From NCBI RefSeq assembly GCF_001548475.1, contig NZ_LRUJ01000002.1:124001-188000 (forward strand): DNA of 64,000 bases. The letters are read 5' to 3'. The position numbers and the translations under genes were made by a program. Positions 37,633 through 46,493 of this stretch are shown here, piece by piece (position 1 is the first letter of the stretch; every line of letters starts with the position of its first letter). The stretch comes from Bordetella hinzii LMG 13501 (lineage in GTDB: Bacteria > Pseudomonadota > Gammaproteobacteria > Burkholderiales > Burkholderiaceae_B). Under the pieces are notes generated by a model. The model made no database searches, was not told the DNA's origin, and saw only the letters and a list, made by a program, of their open reading frames with translations.

Positions 37633-38082
37633 TTACGGCAGCCCGTCGATCTTGGCGCCTGCTTTCACGCCGCGCTGGGCAAACCAGCCCTGGCTCATCT
37701 CCAGCGCATAGCGCACGGGCTTGCGCGAACAATGCGCGTCGTCGGTCTGCGGCGCCATGTCTTCGATGTTCGATATCGTGCCATCATCGGCGATGAAGGC
37801 GATCGACAACGGCAGCGGCGTGTTGCGCATCCAGAAGCACTGCAGGTCGGGCGCCTCGAACACGAAAAGCATGCCACTGTTGCCTGGCAGTTCCTGGCGG
37901 TTCATCAGGCCGATGCGGCGCTTGTCTTCCGTATCGGCGACTTCGGCCTGGATGACGTGGATGCCGGTGGACAATTGCGTGGTGGGCAGGGTGCCTTGGC
38001 GCGGGCCGCCGGCCATGGCGGACAGGGGGGCAAGCGCCAGGGCGAGGACGGCCGGGCGCATCAGGGCGGAGAGGATCTGCAT
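37633..38082 (-). CDS. DUF192 family secreted protein
   Basis: 149 aa. Signal peptide about 1-24 (cleavage near SAMA-GG). The mature part is DUF192: VEVADTEDKRRIGLMNR-like region (here QAEVADTEDKRRIGLMNRQE), MLFVFEAPDLQCFWMRNTPLPLSIAFI, and a closing VRYALEMSQGW. Function is not established; the family is periplasmic or extracellular and small. Gene order is cold shock gene then DUF192 on the minus strand, with a terminator between them. I assign no specific role. Confidence 0.85.
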   Translation of the reverse strand: MQILSALMRPAVLALALAPLSAMAGGPRQGTLPTTQLSTGIHVIQAEVADTEDKRRIGLMNRQELPGNSGMLFVFEAPDLQCFWMRNTPLPLSIAFIADDGTISNIEDMAPQTDDAHCSRKPVRYALEMSQGWFAQRGVKAGAKIDGLP

Positions 38083-38165
38083 GTACGACAGCTAAAGGAG
38101 TCGGTGGATACCGGCTATGGACCGCCAGCCGTGGCGCAAAGTTGCATCCCGGCCGGTTGCAAATG

Positions 38166-38190
38166 AAAAGGCGGAGCCGGGGCTCCGCCT
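38166..38190 (-). terminator. Terminator after the cold shock gene
   Basis: On the minus strand AGGCGGAG (38190-38183) pairs with CTCCGCCT (38176-38169), followed by TTTTC. Confidence 0.65.
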
Positions 38191-38215
38191 GCATAATACC
38201 GTCTGTCAGGGTTGC

Positions 38216-38461
38216 TTAGGCCGACGTAATATTGAGTGCTTGCTTGCCTTTCGGACCCTGGATAATCTCGAAAGCGACTTTCTGGCCTTCCTTGAGGGTT
38301 TTGAAACCGTTCATCTGGATAGACGAAAAATGCGCGAAAAGATCTTCTCCGCCATCGTCGGGTGTAATGAAGCCAAAACCTTTCGCGTCGTTAAACCACT
38401 TGACGGTTCCGGTGGATTTTGGATTGTCCCCTTGGACGGCGGTTGCGGTCGTGTCAGACAT
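38216..38461 (-). CDS. Cold shock protein, CspA family
   Basis: 81 aa with a 14-residue N-terminal extension ahead of the CSD domain ([31 protein letters not shown]). RNP1 (KGFGFI) and RNP2-type (DLFAHF) RNA-binding motifs are intact. Such proteins bind single-stranded RNA and act as RNA chaperones or antiterminators. AGAGG precedes the ATG. A promoter candidate at 38572-38601 implies a leader of about 100 bases, consistent with the long 5' untranslated regions of cold shock genes. Confidence 0.93.
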   Translation of the reverse strand: MSDTTATAVQGDNPKSTGTVKWFNDAKGFGFITPDDGGEDLFAHFSSIQMNGFKTLKEGQKVAFEIIQGPKGKQALNITSA

Positions 38462-38571
38462 GCGGACTGCCTCTTTTGAATCGTATGTTGGACGAAGGGG
38501 CCGTGGCTTGGCCTGAAGCCCATCCGGGAACGGTCGCCCTACAACGAGTTGAAAGGCTCCCGAATGCATGG

Positions 38572-38601
38572 ATAATGCGCTCCTTTTCTTTCTGGCGTCA
38601 A
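38572..38601 (-). promoter_or_regulatory. Candidate cold shock gene promoter with long leader
   Basis: On the minus strand TTGACG (38601-38596) and CATTAT (38577-38572) are 18 bp apart. The resulting leader before ATG 38461 would be about 100 bases and could fold. Confidence 0.4.
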
Positions 38602-38683
38602 GTATGGAAACTACGCATGTCTGTGTGTAATTTTGAGTAAGTGTGACGCGAATATTTGGCCGATTAAATAGAATAGCCGCCCT

Positions 38684-38998
38684 ATGAGTTCTACCTTGGA
38701 TTCGCAGCACGATGTCGTGGTCGAAAAACAGCCGGCGCGCACCGCGCCGCCGCCGATGTACCAGGTCGTGCTTCTCAATGACGATTACACCCCGATGGAA
38801 TTCGTGGTGAAGGTCCTGCAGAAGTTCTTTGGCAAAAACCAGGAAGAAGCCACCCGGATCATGTTGCAGGTCCATCACGAAGGCCGTGGCGTTTGTGGTG
38901 TCTATCCACGCGATGTGGCAGCCACCCGGATCGCGCAGGTGGCGCAGTATGCACGGGCTCGGCAACATCCCTTGCAGTGCATTATGGAACCGGTGTAG
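38684..38998 (+). CDS. clpS: ATP-dependent Clp protease adaptor ClpS
   Basis: 104 aa. ClpS delivers N-degron substrates to ClpA. An unstructured N-terminus (1-24) leads to the ClpS core with [20 protein letters not shown], where the NDDYTP part forms the N-end residue pocket. The ATG lacks a Shine-Dalgarno and lies 10 bases after TAGAAT, so a very short leader is possible. In most proteobacteria clpA follows directly; here clpA begins 7.5 kb downstream, beyond two cell-envelope genes. Confidence 0.95.
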   Translation: MSSTLDSQHDVVVEKQPARTAPPPMYQVVLLNDDYTPMEFVVKVLQKFFGKNQEEATRIMLQVHHEGRGVCGVYPRDVAATRIAQVAQYARARQHPLQCIMEPV

Positions 38999-39085
38999 TC
39001 CGCGGGGCGGCCGACGCCCGATATTCCCTTTTTAAAGTAAGGCCGTTGCGGCCAGTGTCCTGGCGGCGGTCTAAGACGTAGCAGC

Positions 39086-42000
39086 ATGAGGTGCGCCTTG
39101 GCGAATAAAAAGAAAGTCTGGCTGGGAGTGGGGGGCGCGGTCATTCTGGCCGCCGCCGTGGGGCTGGGATGGTTGGCCGGGCGCGGGCCCGCGCCGCAGT
39201 CCGTTTCGCCGCAGGCCGCGCGGCAGGCCGAGCAGTCGGTGATTGCCGCCGCTGAACAGGCCGCCTCGCCGGGCGCGCCGGCGGCAAAGCCGGCCGGCCA
39301 GGCCACGGTGGGCAAGCCCGATCCCTTCGCCGCGTTGAATTGCCAGCCGCGCCAATACAACGACAGCCTGGCACTGGCGCTCACGTTCACCCAGCCCGTG
39401 GACCGCAAGGCGGATCTGGGACGCTATCTCCAGGTGACCGAGCTGGGTGAGGCCCCGCAAGATGCGGATGACAGCGCCGGCAGTGGCCAGAGCCAGGCCA
39501 GTACCGGCCAGGCCGTACCCAAGGGACGCGCCGTCCAGGGTGGCTGGGTCGTCGGCGACAACCCCCGCGTGGTGTATTTCCCCTATGTGCAACCCCTCAA
39601 GCGCTATGCCATCAGCGTGCGCGAGGGCTTGCCCGGCGGCGAGTCGGTCGGCGCCTTGCCCGAGGCGGCGCGTTGCGATGTCGCCACGCAGGCCATGCCG
39701 CCTTCGTTCTACTTCGCCAGCCGCGGCGTCGTTTTGCCCGCGGGCCAGAATGGCGGCCTGCCGGTGGCGACCGTCAACATGCCCGAGGTCGATGTGCAGT
39801 TCCTGCGCGTGGATCCGCAGCGGGTGCCCGAGTTCTTTGACACGGTGCTGGGCATCGGCCGCAAGAGCGGCGCCAGCGAGGACGACGATGAGGGCCCCGA
39901 GGAAGACGACTGGCGCTATGCGGACAACCGCAGCCTGAAGGGATCGGTCAGCAATTGGGACCTGGATCGCCTGAATACGCTGACCACCAGTGTCTACCAG
40001 GGGCGTTTCGTGACCGACGACAAGCCCAACCGGCGTCACGTGACCTTTCTGCCGGTCGAGCACATCAAGGAATTGCAGGATCCCGGCATCTATATCGCGG
40101 TGATGAGCCAGCCCGGCCGTTTCCGCTACGAGTACCAGACCACCTACTTCTACGTCAGCGATATCGGCCTGCATGCGCGCCGCTATCCGGATCGCAGCGA
40201 AGCCTATGCCGTGTCCCTGAAGACGGGCCAGCCGCTGTCCGGGGTGCGCGTGGAACTGGTCGATGGCGCGGGCAAGTCCCTGGCCCAGGCCGACGCGGAC
40301 GCCCAGGGCCATGTGCGTTTTGACGGCTCGCATGCCAATGCGCGCGTGATGCGCGCCACCCGCGGCAAGGAAATGACGCTGCTGGCCCTGGGCGAGCCGG
40401 CGCTGGACCTCTCGGAATACGATATCGGCGGTCACCCGGCCCGCAACAACAATCTCTTTGTCTATGCCGGGCGCAATCTGTACCGGCCGGGCGAGCAATT
40501 CCATGTCTCGGTGCTGGCGCGCGACCCGGACGGGCGGCCCTTGCCGGCCAGCCCCCTGACGGCCACCATCAAGCGCCCGGACGGCCGGGTGACGCGCACG
40601 ACCCTGTGGCATCCGGCCAAGGACCTGCCCAACTATGTCGAGCAGGTCATCGATATCCCGCAGGACGCCCAGACCGGCACCTGGATGCTGGAACTGCGCG
40701 TGGACCCCGCGGCGCGGATCCCGGATGCCAGCTGGAAGTTCCAGGTCGAAGAGTTCCTGCCCGAGCGCATGAAACTCGCCCTGACCTCGGAGCAGCCGGT
40801 CCTGGCCCCCGACGAGACCTGGCAGGTGGCATTGCAGGGCGATTATCTGTATGGCGCGCCCGCCGCGGGCAACCGCGTGCTGGCCAGTTTCCAGGTCAAG
40901 CGCGACCGCATCGCCTTGCCCGGGCAATGGCCGGGCTTTGTTTTCGGCGATGTCGCCGATGACACGCTGCGCCGTTTCGAGGAGCTGCCCGACAGCGAGC
41001 TGGACGAGCGCGGGCATGGCGAGATCAGCGTTGATCCCCAGGCGGGCGAGGCCCGTTCTCCCCTGAAGGTCCGCCTGTCGGTCAGCCTGCTCGAGTCGGG
41101 CGGGCGGCCCGTGGTCCGCTCCATCGAGCGCAGCGTCTGGCCGGCCGATACGCTCATCGGCCTGCGGCCGCTGTTTGACCGCGATGTGGCGCGCGAAGGC
41201 GCGCCGGCCGGTTTCGAAATCATCCGCGTCAATGCCGAAGGCAAGCCGCAGCCGGTCAATGGCGCCCAGGTGCGCCTGTACCGCGAAGAACGCCAGTACT
41301 ACTGGCGTTTCGACGACCAGCGCGGCTGGAACAGCGGTTACACCGAAACCGAGGAGTTGACGGATTCGCGCGTCATTGACATCGGCGAGCGCGCCTCGTT
41401 GACAGTAGATGTGAAGTGGGGCCGCTATCGCCTGGAGATCGCCGATCCGCAGACCGGTCAGGTGGCGCGCTATCGCTTCTATGCCGGCTGGAATGCGCAA
41501 GACGCCGATGCCGTGGGCAACCGGCCGGACCGCGTGCAGCTCAAGCTGCAGGACCTGCCGGCCAAGCCGGGCGGCAAGGTTCGCATGACGGTCGTGCCGC
41601 CGCACGACGGCCAGGCCCTGATCACGGTGGAAGGCGACCGCATGCTGTGGTCGCAATGGCTGGCGGTCAAGGCCACGGGTACCGAGGTCGAGATCCCGGT
41701 CGACGCGGCCTGGAAGCGTCACGATCTCTATGTATCGGCCACGGTCTTCCGGCCGGGCAGCGAGGGCGATCGCGTGACCCCGGCCCGCGCCCTGGGCCTG
41801 GCCTACCTGCCGCTGGCCAGCGCCGAGCGCAAGCTGGCCGTCAGCCTGAGCGCGGCGGCCAAGGTCGAACCCGAGAAGCCCGCCACGGTGCGCGTGAAGG
41901 TCGATGGCGCCTCGGGAGGCAAGGCCTATGTGACGCTGTCGGCGGTGGATGTCGGCATCCTCAACATCAATCAGTACGCGACCCCCGATCCCATGGACTT

Positions 42001-44287
42001 CTTCTTCGGCAAGCACCGTTATGCGCCGGAGCTGCTGGATATGTACGGCAAGTTGATCGAGAAGATGGACGGCACCCAGGGGCGCCTGAAGTGGGGTGGC
42101 GACGCGGCCATGCGCGGCGACAGCCGCAGCCTGCCCAAGAAGGTCAAGCTGGTGGATCTGTTCTCGGGCGTGGTGGCGCTCAATGCGCAGGGCGAAGCGG
42201 AGATCAAGCTTGACGTGCCCGACTTCAATGGCACCTTGCGCCTGATGGCCGTGGCGTTCTCGGCGGAGCGCTACGGCAGCGCCGAAACCGAAATGATGGT
42301 GGCGGCGCCCGTGGTGGCGGAACTGAACACGCCGCGCTTCATCACGCCGGGCGACCAGGCCGCGGTGGCGCTGGACCTGACCAATCTGAGCGGCGCGACG
42401 CGCAAGCTCACGGTCAAGCTGCAGGCACTCGATCCGCTGGCCATTGCCGACAGCACCCGCACCGTGACCTTGAAGGACAAGGAACGCGCGACGCTGCGTT
42501 TTGTCGCGACCACGACGGGTTCCTATGGCCTGGGACTGATGCGCCTGGTGGTCCAGGGCGATGGCCTGGACATCACGCGCGAGTCGGTGCTGCAGGTGCA
42601 GCCGGCCTATGCGGCCGAGCGCCGGGCGCGCCGCATCCGCCTCAATCCCGGCGAGGAGTGGACCCCTCCCGCCGACCTCCTGGCCAACTGGCATGCCGAC
42701 TCGGTCACGGCGTCGATGACCCTGTCCAACCGCCCGCCGCTGAACGTCAACCGGCTGGTGCAGGGCCTGTTGAACTATCCCTATGGCTGCACCGAACAGA
42801 CCATCAGCGCGACACTGCCCTGGGTCATCATCGATGAGGCCGCGGCCAAACGCTTCGGGATGACGCCGCGCACCCTGGCCGAGCGCCAAGCCAAGATAGA
42901 CGGTGCGCTGGCGCGCCTGTCGGGCATGCGCGGGGCGACGGGCGCTTACTCCTTGTGGGGCGATTACAGTTCGCGCGATGTCTGGCTGACGGCCTATGCG
43001 CTGGGCTTCATGCAGGACGCCCGGGACCGCGGCTTCAACGTGCCCGACAGCGGCCTGGAACGCACCCGGCAGTGGCTGCTGGAACAGTTGCAGCAGACGC
43101 CCAACAACTTCGGCACGTGGTCGGCCAATCTGCGCAAGGGCCTGGAGAGCGGCCGTTTCGACAGCAGCAGCGCGGAGGTGCTGCGCAACGACCACCGCCG
43201 CTTCGCCGGTCTGGCCGCCGCCGCCCTGGCGCTGGCGCGGGACGGCAAGGCGCCGCTGTCCACGGTCAGGCAGCTGTTCGACAACTATGGCGAGCGGGCG
43301 CGTTCCCCCTTGCCGCTCATCCAGCTGGCGGCGGCGTTCAAGCTGCTGGGCGATGAGGGCCGCATGAAGACCGCGCTGGAGCAAGGCATGACGCGCGCCT
43401 ATGGCATCACGCGCCGCGGTTCCGGCTATTACGATGAGTGGCTGGGCGACTACGGCAGCAGCGTGCGCGACTATGCCCAAGCCTACGCCCTGCTGAACCA
43501 ATACGGTTTGCGCGATGCGCGCAGCGAAAACCTGCTCGAGCAGGCCGCGGCCCGGATGGGGAACCGCTCCTATCTGTCCACGCAGGAACAAATGGCCTTG
43601 TTGTTGGCGGCCAATTCGGCCGGCGGCGACCGGGCCGCGCCCTGGCAGGCCATGCTGCAACAGGCTGGCACCAGCCGCAATCTGTCCAGCCCGCAGGATC
43701 AGACCCTGGAGATCGGGCCGGCGGAATTGGCGGCCACGCGCCTGCGCAATACGGGCAATCAATCGCTGTTCGTGGAATTCGATGCCCAGGGCACGCCCCG
43801 GACCGCGCCGGCGCCCCGCAATGATGTCATCGGCCTACAGCGCGGCTGGTATCGCCCTGACGGCAGCGCCTGGGATGGCGGCCTGTTGCAGACCGGCGAC
43901 ATGCTGGTGGTCTGGATCCAGGCCGATGCCACGCAGTATGTGCCCGATGCGCTCATCGTGGACCGCGTGCCGGCCGGCTTCGAAGTGGAGAACCTGAACC
44001 TCTCGCAAAGCCCTGAGATGCAGGACTGGCAGATCGGCGGGCGCCGGGTGGCCGAGGCAATGGCCAATCCCAATATCAAGCATCGCGAGTTCCGCGATGA
44101 CCGCTATGTCGCGGCGGCCACGCTGGGACGGGGCAAGGTCGATATCTTCTATCTGGCGCGCGTGGTGTCGCCAGGCCGCTACAGTGTGCCCTCGGTGGTC
44201 GCTGAAGACATGTACCGGCCCGAGCTGCGCGGCGTGGGCGACACATGGAGCAGCATCGAGATCCGCGACAGGCAGCCGCGCAAATGA
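39086..44287 (+). CDS. Bacterial alpha-2-macroglobulin (YfhM-like) with intact thioester motif
   Basis: 1733 aa. A protease-trapping protein of the periplasm. One N-terminal hydrophobic helix (about 9-30) anchors it; where E. coli YfhM has a lipobox Cys, this protein has WLAGRG, so lipidation is not expected. An MG-domain series follows, with the thioester CTEQ (C1235, Q1238 in YPYGCTEQ) inside a terpenoid-cyclase-like domain, and C-terminal macroglobulin domains. TTG 39098 with GAGG seven bases upstream is a credible alternative start. The stop overlaps the PBP1C start, matching the YfhM-PbpC pairing in E. coli. Confidence 0.9.
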   Translation: MRCALANKKKVWLGVGGAVILAAAVGLGWLAGRGPAPQSVSPQAARQAEQSVIAAAEQAASPGAPAAKPAGQATVGKPDPFAALNCQPRQYNDSLALALTFTQPVDRKADLGRYLQVTELGEAPQDADDSAGSGQSQASTGQAVPKGRAVQGGWVVGDNPRVVYFPYVQPLKRYAISVREGLPGGESVGALPEAARCDVATQAMPPSFYFASRGVVLPAGQNGGLPVATVNMPEVDVQFLRVDPQRVPEFFDTVLGIGRKSGASEDDDEGPEEDDWRYADNRSLKGSVSNWDLDRLNTLTTSVYQGRFVTDDKPNRRHVTFLPVEHIKELQDPGIYIAVMSQPGRFRYEYQTTYFYVSDIGLHARRYPDRSEAYAVSLKTGQPLSGVRVELVDGAGKSLAQADADAQGHVRFDGSHANARVMRATRGKEMTLLALGEPALDLSEYDIGGHPARNNNLFVYAGRNLYRPGEQFHVSVLARDPDGRPLPASPLTATIKRPDGRVTRTTLWHPAKDLPNYVEQVIDIPQDAQTGTWMLELRVDPAARIPDASWKFQVEEFLPERMKLALTSEQPVLAPDETWQVALQGDYLYGAPAAGNRVLASFQVKRDRIALPGQWPGFVFGDVADDTLRRFEELPDSELDERGHGEISVDPQAGEARSPLKVRLSVSLLESGGRPVVRSIERSVWPADTLIGLRPLFDRDVAREGAPAGFEIIRVNAEGKPQPVNGAQVRLYREERQYYWRFDDQRGWNSGYTETEELTDSRVIDIGERASLTVDVKWGRYRLEIADPQTGQVARYRFYAGWNAQDADAVGNRPDRVQLKLQDLPAKPGGKVRMTVVPPHDGQALITVEGDRMLWSQWLAVKATGTEVEIPVDAAWKRHDLYVSATVFRPGSEGDRVTPARALGLAYLPLASAERKLAVSLSAAAKVEPEKPATVRVKVDGASGGKAYVTLSAVDVGILNINQYATPDPMDFFFGKHRYAPELLDMYGKLIEKMDGTQGRLKWGGDAAMRGDSRSLPKKVKLVDLFSGVVALNAQGEAEIKLDVPDFNGTLRLMAVAFSAERYGSAETEMMVAAPVVAELNTPRFITPGDQAAVALDLTNLSGATRKLTVKLQALDPLAIADSTRTVTLKDKERATLRFVATTTGSYGLGLMRLVVQGDGLDITRESVLQVQPAYAAERRARRIRLNPGEEWTPPADLLANWHADSVTASMTLSNRPPLNVNRLVQGLLNYPYGCTEQTISATLPWVIIDEAAAKRFGMTPRTLAERQAKIDGALARLSGMRGATGAYSLWGDYSSRDVWLTAYALGFMQDARDRGFNVPDSGLERTRQWLLEQLQQTPNNFGTWSANLRKGLESGRFDSSSAEVLRNDHRRFAGLAAAALALARDGKAPLSTVRQLFDNYGERARSPLPLIQLAAAFKLLGDEGRMKTALEQGMTRAYGITRRGSGYYDEWLGDYGSSVRDYAQAYALLNQYGLRDARSENLLEQAAARMGNRSYLSTQEQMALLLAANSAGGDRAAPWQAMLQQAGTSRNLSSPQDQTLEIGPAELAATRLRNTGNQSLFVEFDAQGTPRTAPAPRNDVIGLQRGWYRPDGSAWDGGLLQTGDMLVVWIQADATQYVPDALIVDRVPAGFEVENLNLSQSPEMQDWQIGGRRVAEAMANPNIKHREFRDDRYVAAATLGRGKVDIFYLARVVSPGRYSVPSVVAEDMYRPELRGVGDTWSSIEIRDRQPRK

Positions 44288-46440
44288 CGCGGCGCAGGCG
44301 GCGCCTGGCTTTGGCCGGCGCCGCCTTGGCGGCGCTGCCGCTGGCGGCCCTGTTCGTGCTGGACCGGGTCTACCCGCTGCCGTCGGCCGGCTCGGCGGGC
44401 GCGCGCGTGGTCATTGCCGCCGATGGCACGCCTTTGCGCAACTATCCCAGCCGTGATGGCGTCTGGCGGTATCCCGTCACGCCCGAACAGGTCTCGCCGC
44501 GCTATCTGCAGACCTTGCTGGCCTACGAGGACCGCTGGTTCTATTGGCATCCGGGGATCAATCCCTGGGCCATGGCCCGCGCCGGCTGGCAATGGGCCGC
44601 GCATGGCCGCATTGTTTCCGGCGGCTCCACACTCACCATGCAGGTCGCGCGCATGCTCGATCCGGCGCTGGCCGGGCAGCCCTCGCGCAGCCTGCGGGCC
44701 AAAGCGCGCCAGGTCTGGCGCGCGCTGCAGCTGGAGATGCACTACAGCAAGGACGAGATCCTCGCGATGTACCTGGCGCATGCGCCCATGGGCGGCATCG
44801 TCGAGGGCGCGGAGATGGGCGCGCGCCTGTGGCTGGGCAAGTCCGCGCGCGACCTGAGCGATGCCGAGGCGGCGTTGCTCACGGCCTTGCCGCAGGCGCC
44901 GTCGCGCCTGCGCCCCGACCGGCATCCGGAGGCCGCGCGGCTGGCGCGCGACAAAGTGCTGGCTCGCATGCAGGCCTTGTCGATCTGGCCGGCCGGACGG
45001 GTGGCCGATGCGCGCATCGAGAATGTGGTGGCGCCGCCCTTGAGGGCGCGCTGGCTGGCGCCCCTGGCGGCGCAACGCCTGCTGGCTGGCCAGCCGCGGG
45101 GGCAGACAGTGGTGGCCAGCACGCTGGACGCCGACATGCAGGCCACGGTCGAGCGCATGCTGCTTGACCGCGTCGATAGTCTGCCGCCCAAGGTGTCCAT
45201 GGCCGTGCTGGTGATGGACAACGACAGCCTGGAGATCAAAGCCTATGCGGGTTCGGCGGATTTCTCCGACGATAGCCGCTATGCGCACGTTGACATGGTG
45301 CGCGCCGTGCGCTCGCCGGGGTCCACGCTCAAGCCTTTTCTTTATGCCCAGGCGCTGGACGACGGGCTGGTGCATTCGGAAAGCCTGCTCATGGACGTGC
45401 CCATGTCGTTTGGCGGCTATGCACCGGGCAACTTCCAGGCCGCGTTTTCCGGGCCCGTCAGCGTGTCCCAGGCCTTGCAGCGTTCCCTGAACGTGCCGGC
45501 CGTGGATTTGCTGGATCGTGTGGGGCCCGTCCGCTTCGCCTCGGCCATGCTCAATGCCGGCGTGCGCCTGCGCATGCCGGCCGGGGCGGCGCCCAATCTG
45601 AGCCTGATCCTGGGCGGCGGCGGGACGACGCTGGAAGAGTTGGTGGGCGCCTATCGCGCCTTGGCACGGGAGGGCCTGGCGGGCCAGCCGCGCCTGAGCC
45701 CCGATGAGCCCAGGCGCGAAAGCCGCGCCATGAGCGCCGGCGCGGCCTGGATCGTGCGCGATATCCTGGAAGCGGGGGGGCACCCGGAAAGACCCTTGTT
45801 CCAGCAGGGTGGGGCCGAGCCCGCGCTGGCATGGAAAACCGGCACCAGTTTCGGATTCCGCGACGCCTGGGCCATCGGAGTGACGGATCGGTGGACCCTG
45901 GGCGTCTGGGTCGGCCGTCCGGATGGCACACCCAATCCCGGTTTTTTTGGCGCCAATGTTGCCGCGCCTTTGTTACGCGATGTGGCTTCGGCGCTGCCGG
46001 CGGGCCCGCCGCGGGCGCGCAAGCGCCCCGAAGCGGTGCGCGCCGTCGTCACCTGCTGGCCGCTGGGTTGGCGCCTGGAAAGCGCGCCCGGCGGAATCTG
46101 CCCCGAGCAGCGGGCCGCCTGGGCCTTGAATGATACGGTTCCGCCCTCATTTGCGGAGTATGCCAATGTGTCGCGCGCTCCCATGCGCATCGAGGGCGTG
46201 GCCCAGGGTTCCGTGCTGCGGCCGGTGCCCGGCGCGCGCGCCGTGGCGCTGGATGTCGGCGTGCAGGGCGCCCAGGGCCGGGTATGGTGGATGCTCGATG
46301 GCAAGATATATCGTCAGGCCGGGGCAGGCGAAACACAGGGATTGTCCCTGGCGCGCAATGGCTTGCACCGTCTCACCGTGATGGACGAAGCGGGCCGGTA
46401 CACTGGCCTCGAGTTTGAAATCGCTGGCGTTACGCCCTGA
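44284..46440 (+). CDS. pbpC: Penicillin-binding protein 1C (bifunctional peptidoglycan synthase)
   Basis: 718 aa. Membrane anchor (about 8-26), then a GT51 glycosyltransferase with catalytic E82 in AYEDRWFYWHPG and GGSTLTMQ (113-120). The transpeptidase domain has SxxK (S347-K350, PGSTLKPF), SLN and KTGTS motifs. A C-terminal domain of the PBP1C type (about 600-718) completes it. ATG 44284 overlaps the macroglobulin stop (ATGA). The pair is thought to repair and defend the wall after protease attack; that link is known from E. coli and inferred here. Confidence 0.93.
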   Translation: MTRRRRRLALAGAALAALPLAALFVLDRVYPLPSAGSAGARVVIAADGTPLRNYPSRDGVWRYPVTPEQVSPRYLQTLLAYEDRWFYWHPGINPWAMARAGWQWAAHGRIVSGGSTLTMQVARMLDPALAGQPSRSLRAKARQVWRALQLEMHYSKDEILAMYLAHAPMGGIVEGAEMGARLWLGKSARDLSDAEAALLTALPQAPSRLRPDRHPEAARLARDKVLARMQALSIWPAGRVADARIENVVAPPLRARWLAPLAAQRLLAGQPRGQTVVASTLDADMQATVERMLLDRVDSLPPKVSMAVLVMDNDSLEIKAYAGSADFSDDSRYAHVDMVRAVRSPGSTLKPFLYAQALDDGLVHSESLLMDVPMSFGGYAPGNFQAAFSGPVSVSQALQRSLNVPAVDLLDRVGPVRFASAMLNAGVRLRMPAGAAPNLSLILGGGGTTLEELVGAYRALAREGLAGQPRLSPDEPRRESRAMSAGAAWIVRDILEAGGHPERPLFQQGGAEPALAWKTGTSFGFRDAWAIGVTDRWTLGVWVGRPDGTPNPGFFGANVAAPLLRDVASALPAGPPRARKRPEAVRAVVTCWPLGWRLESAPGGICPEQRAAWALNDTVPPSFAEYANVSRAPMRIEGVAQGSVLRPVPGARAVALDVGVQGAQGRVWWMLDGKIYRQAGAGETQGLSLARNGLHRLTVMDEAGRYTGLEFEIAGVTP

Positions 46441-46493
46441 TCGGCATAGAATATGAAGCGTGTACCTGCCGCTTCGTGCGTTACGGAGGAAGC

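Noticed and set aside
39071-43762. Open frame of about 1560 codons on the minus strand opposite the macroglobulin gene
   Set aside because: Composition is His/Gln/Arg/Ala-rich without any domain, and the plus-strand gene has a full macroglobulin architecture with a thioester motif.
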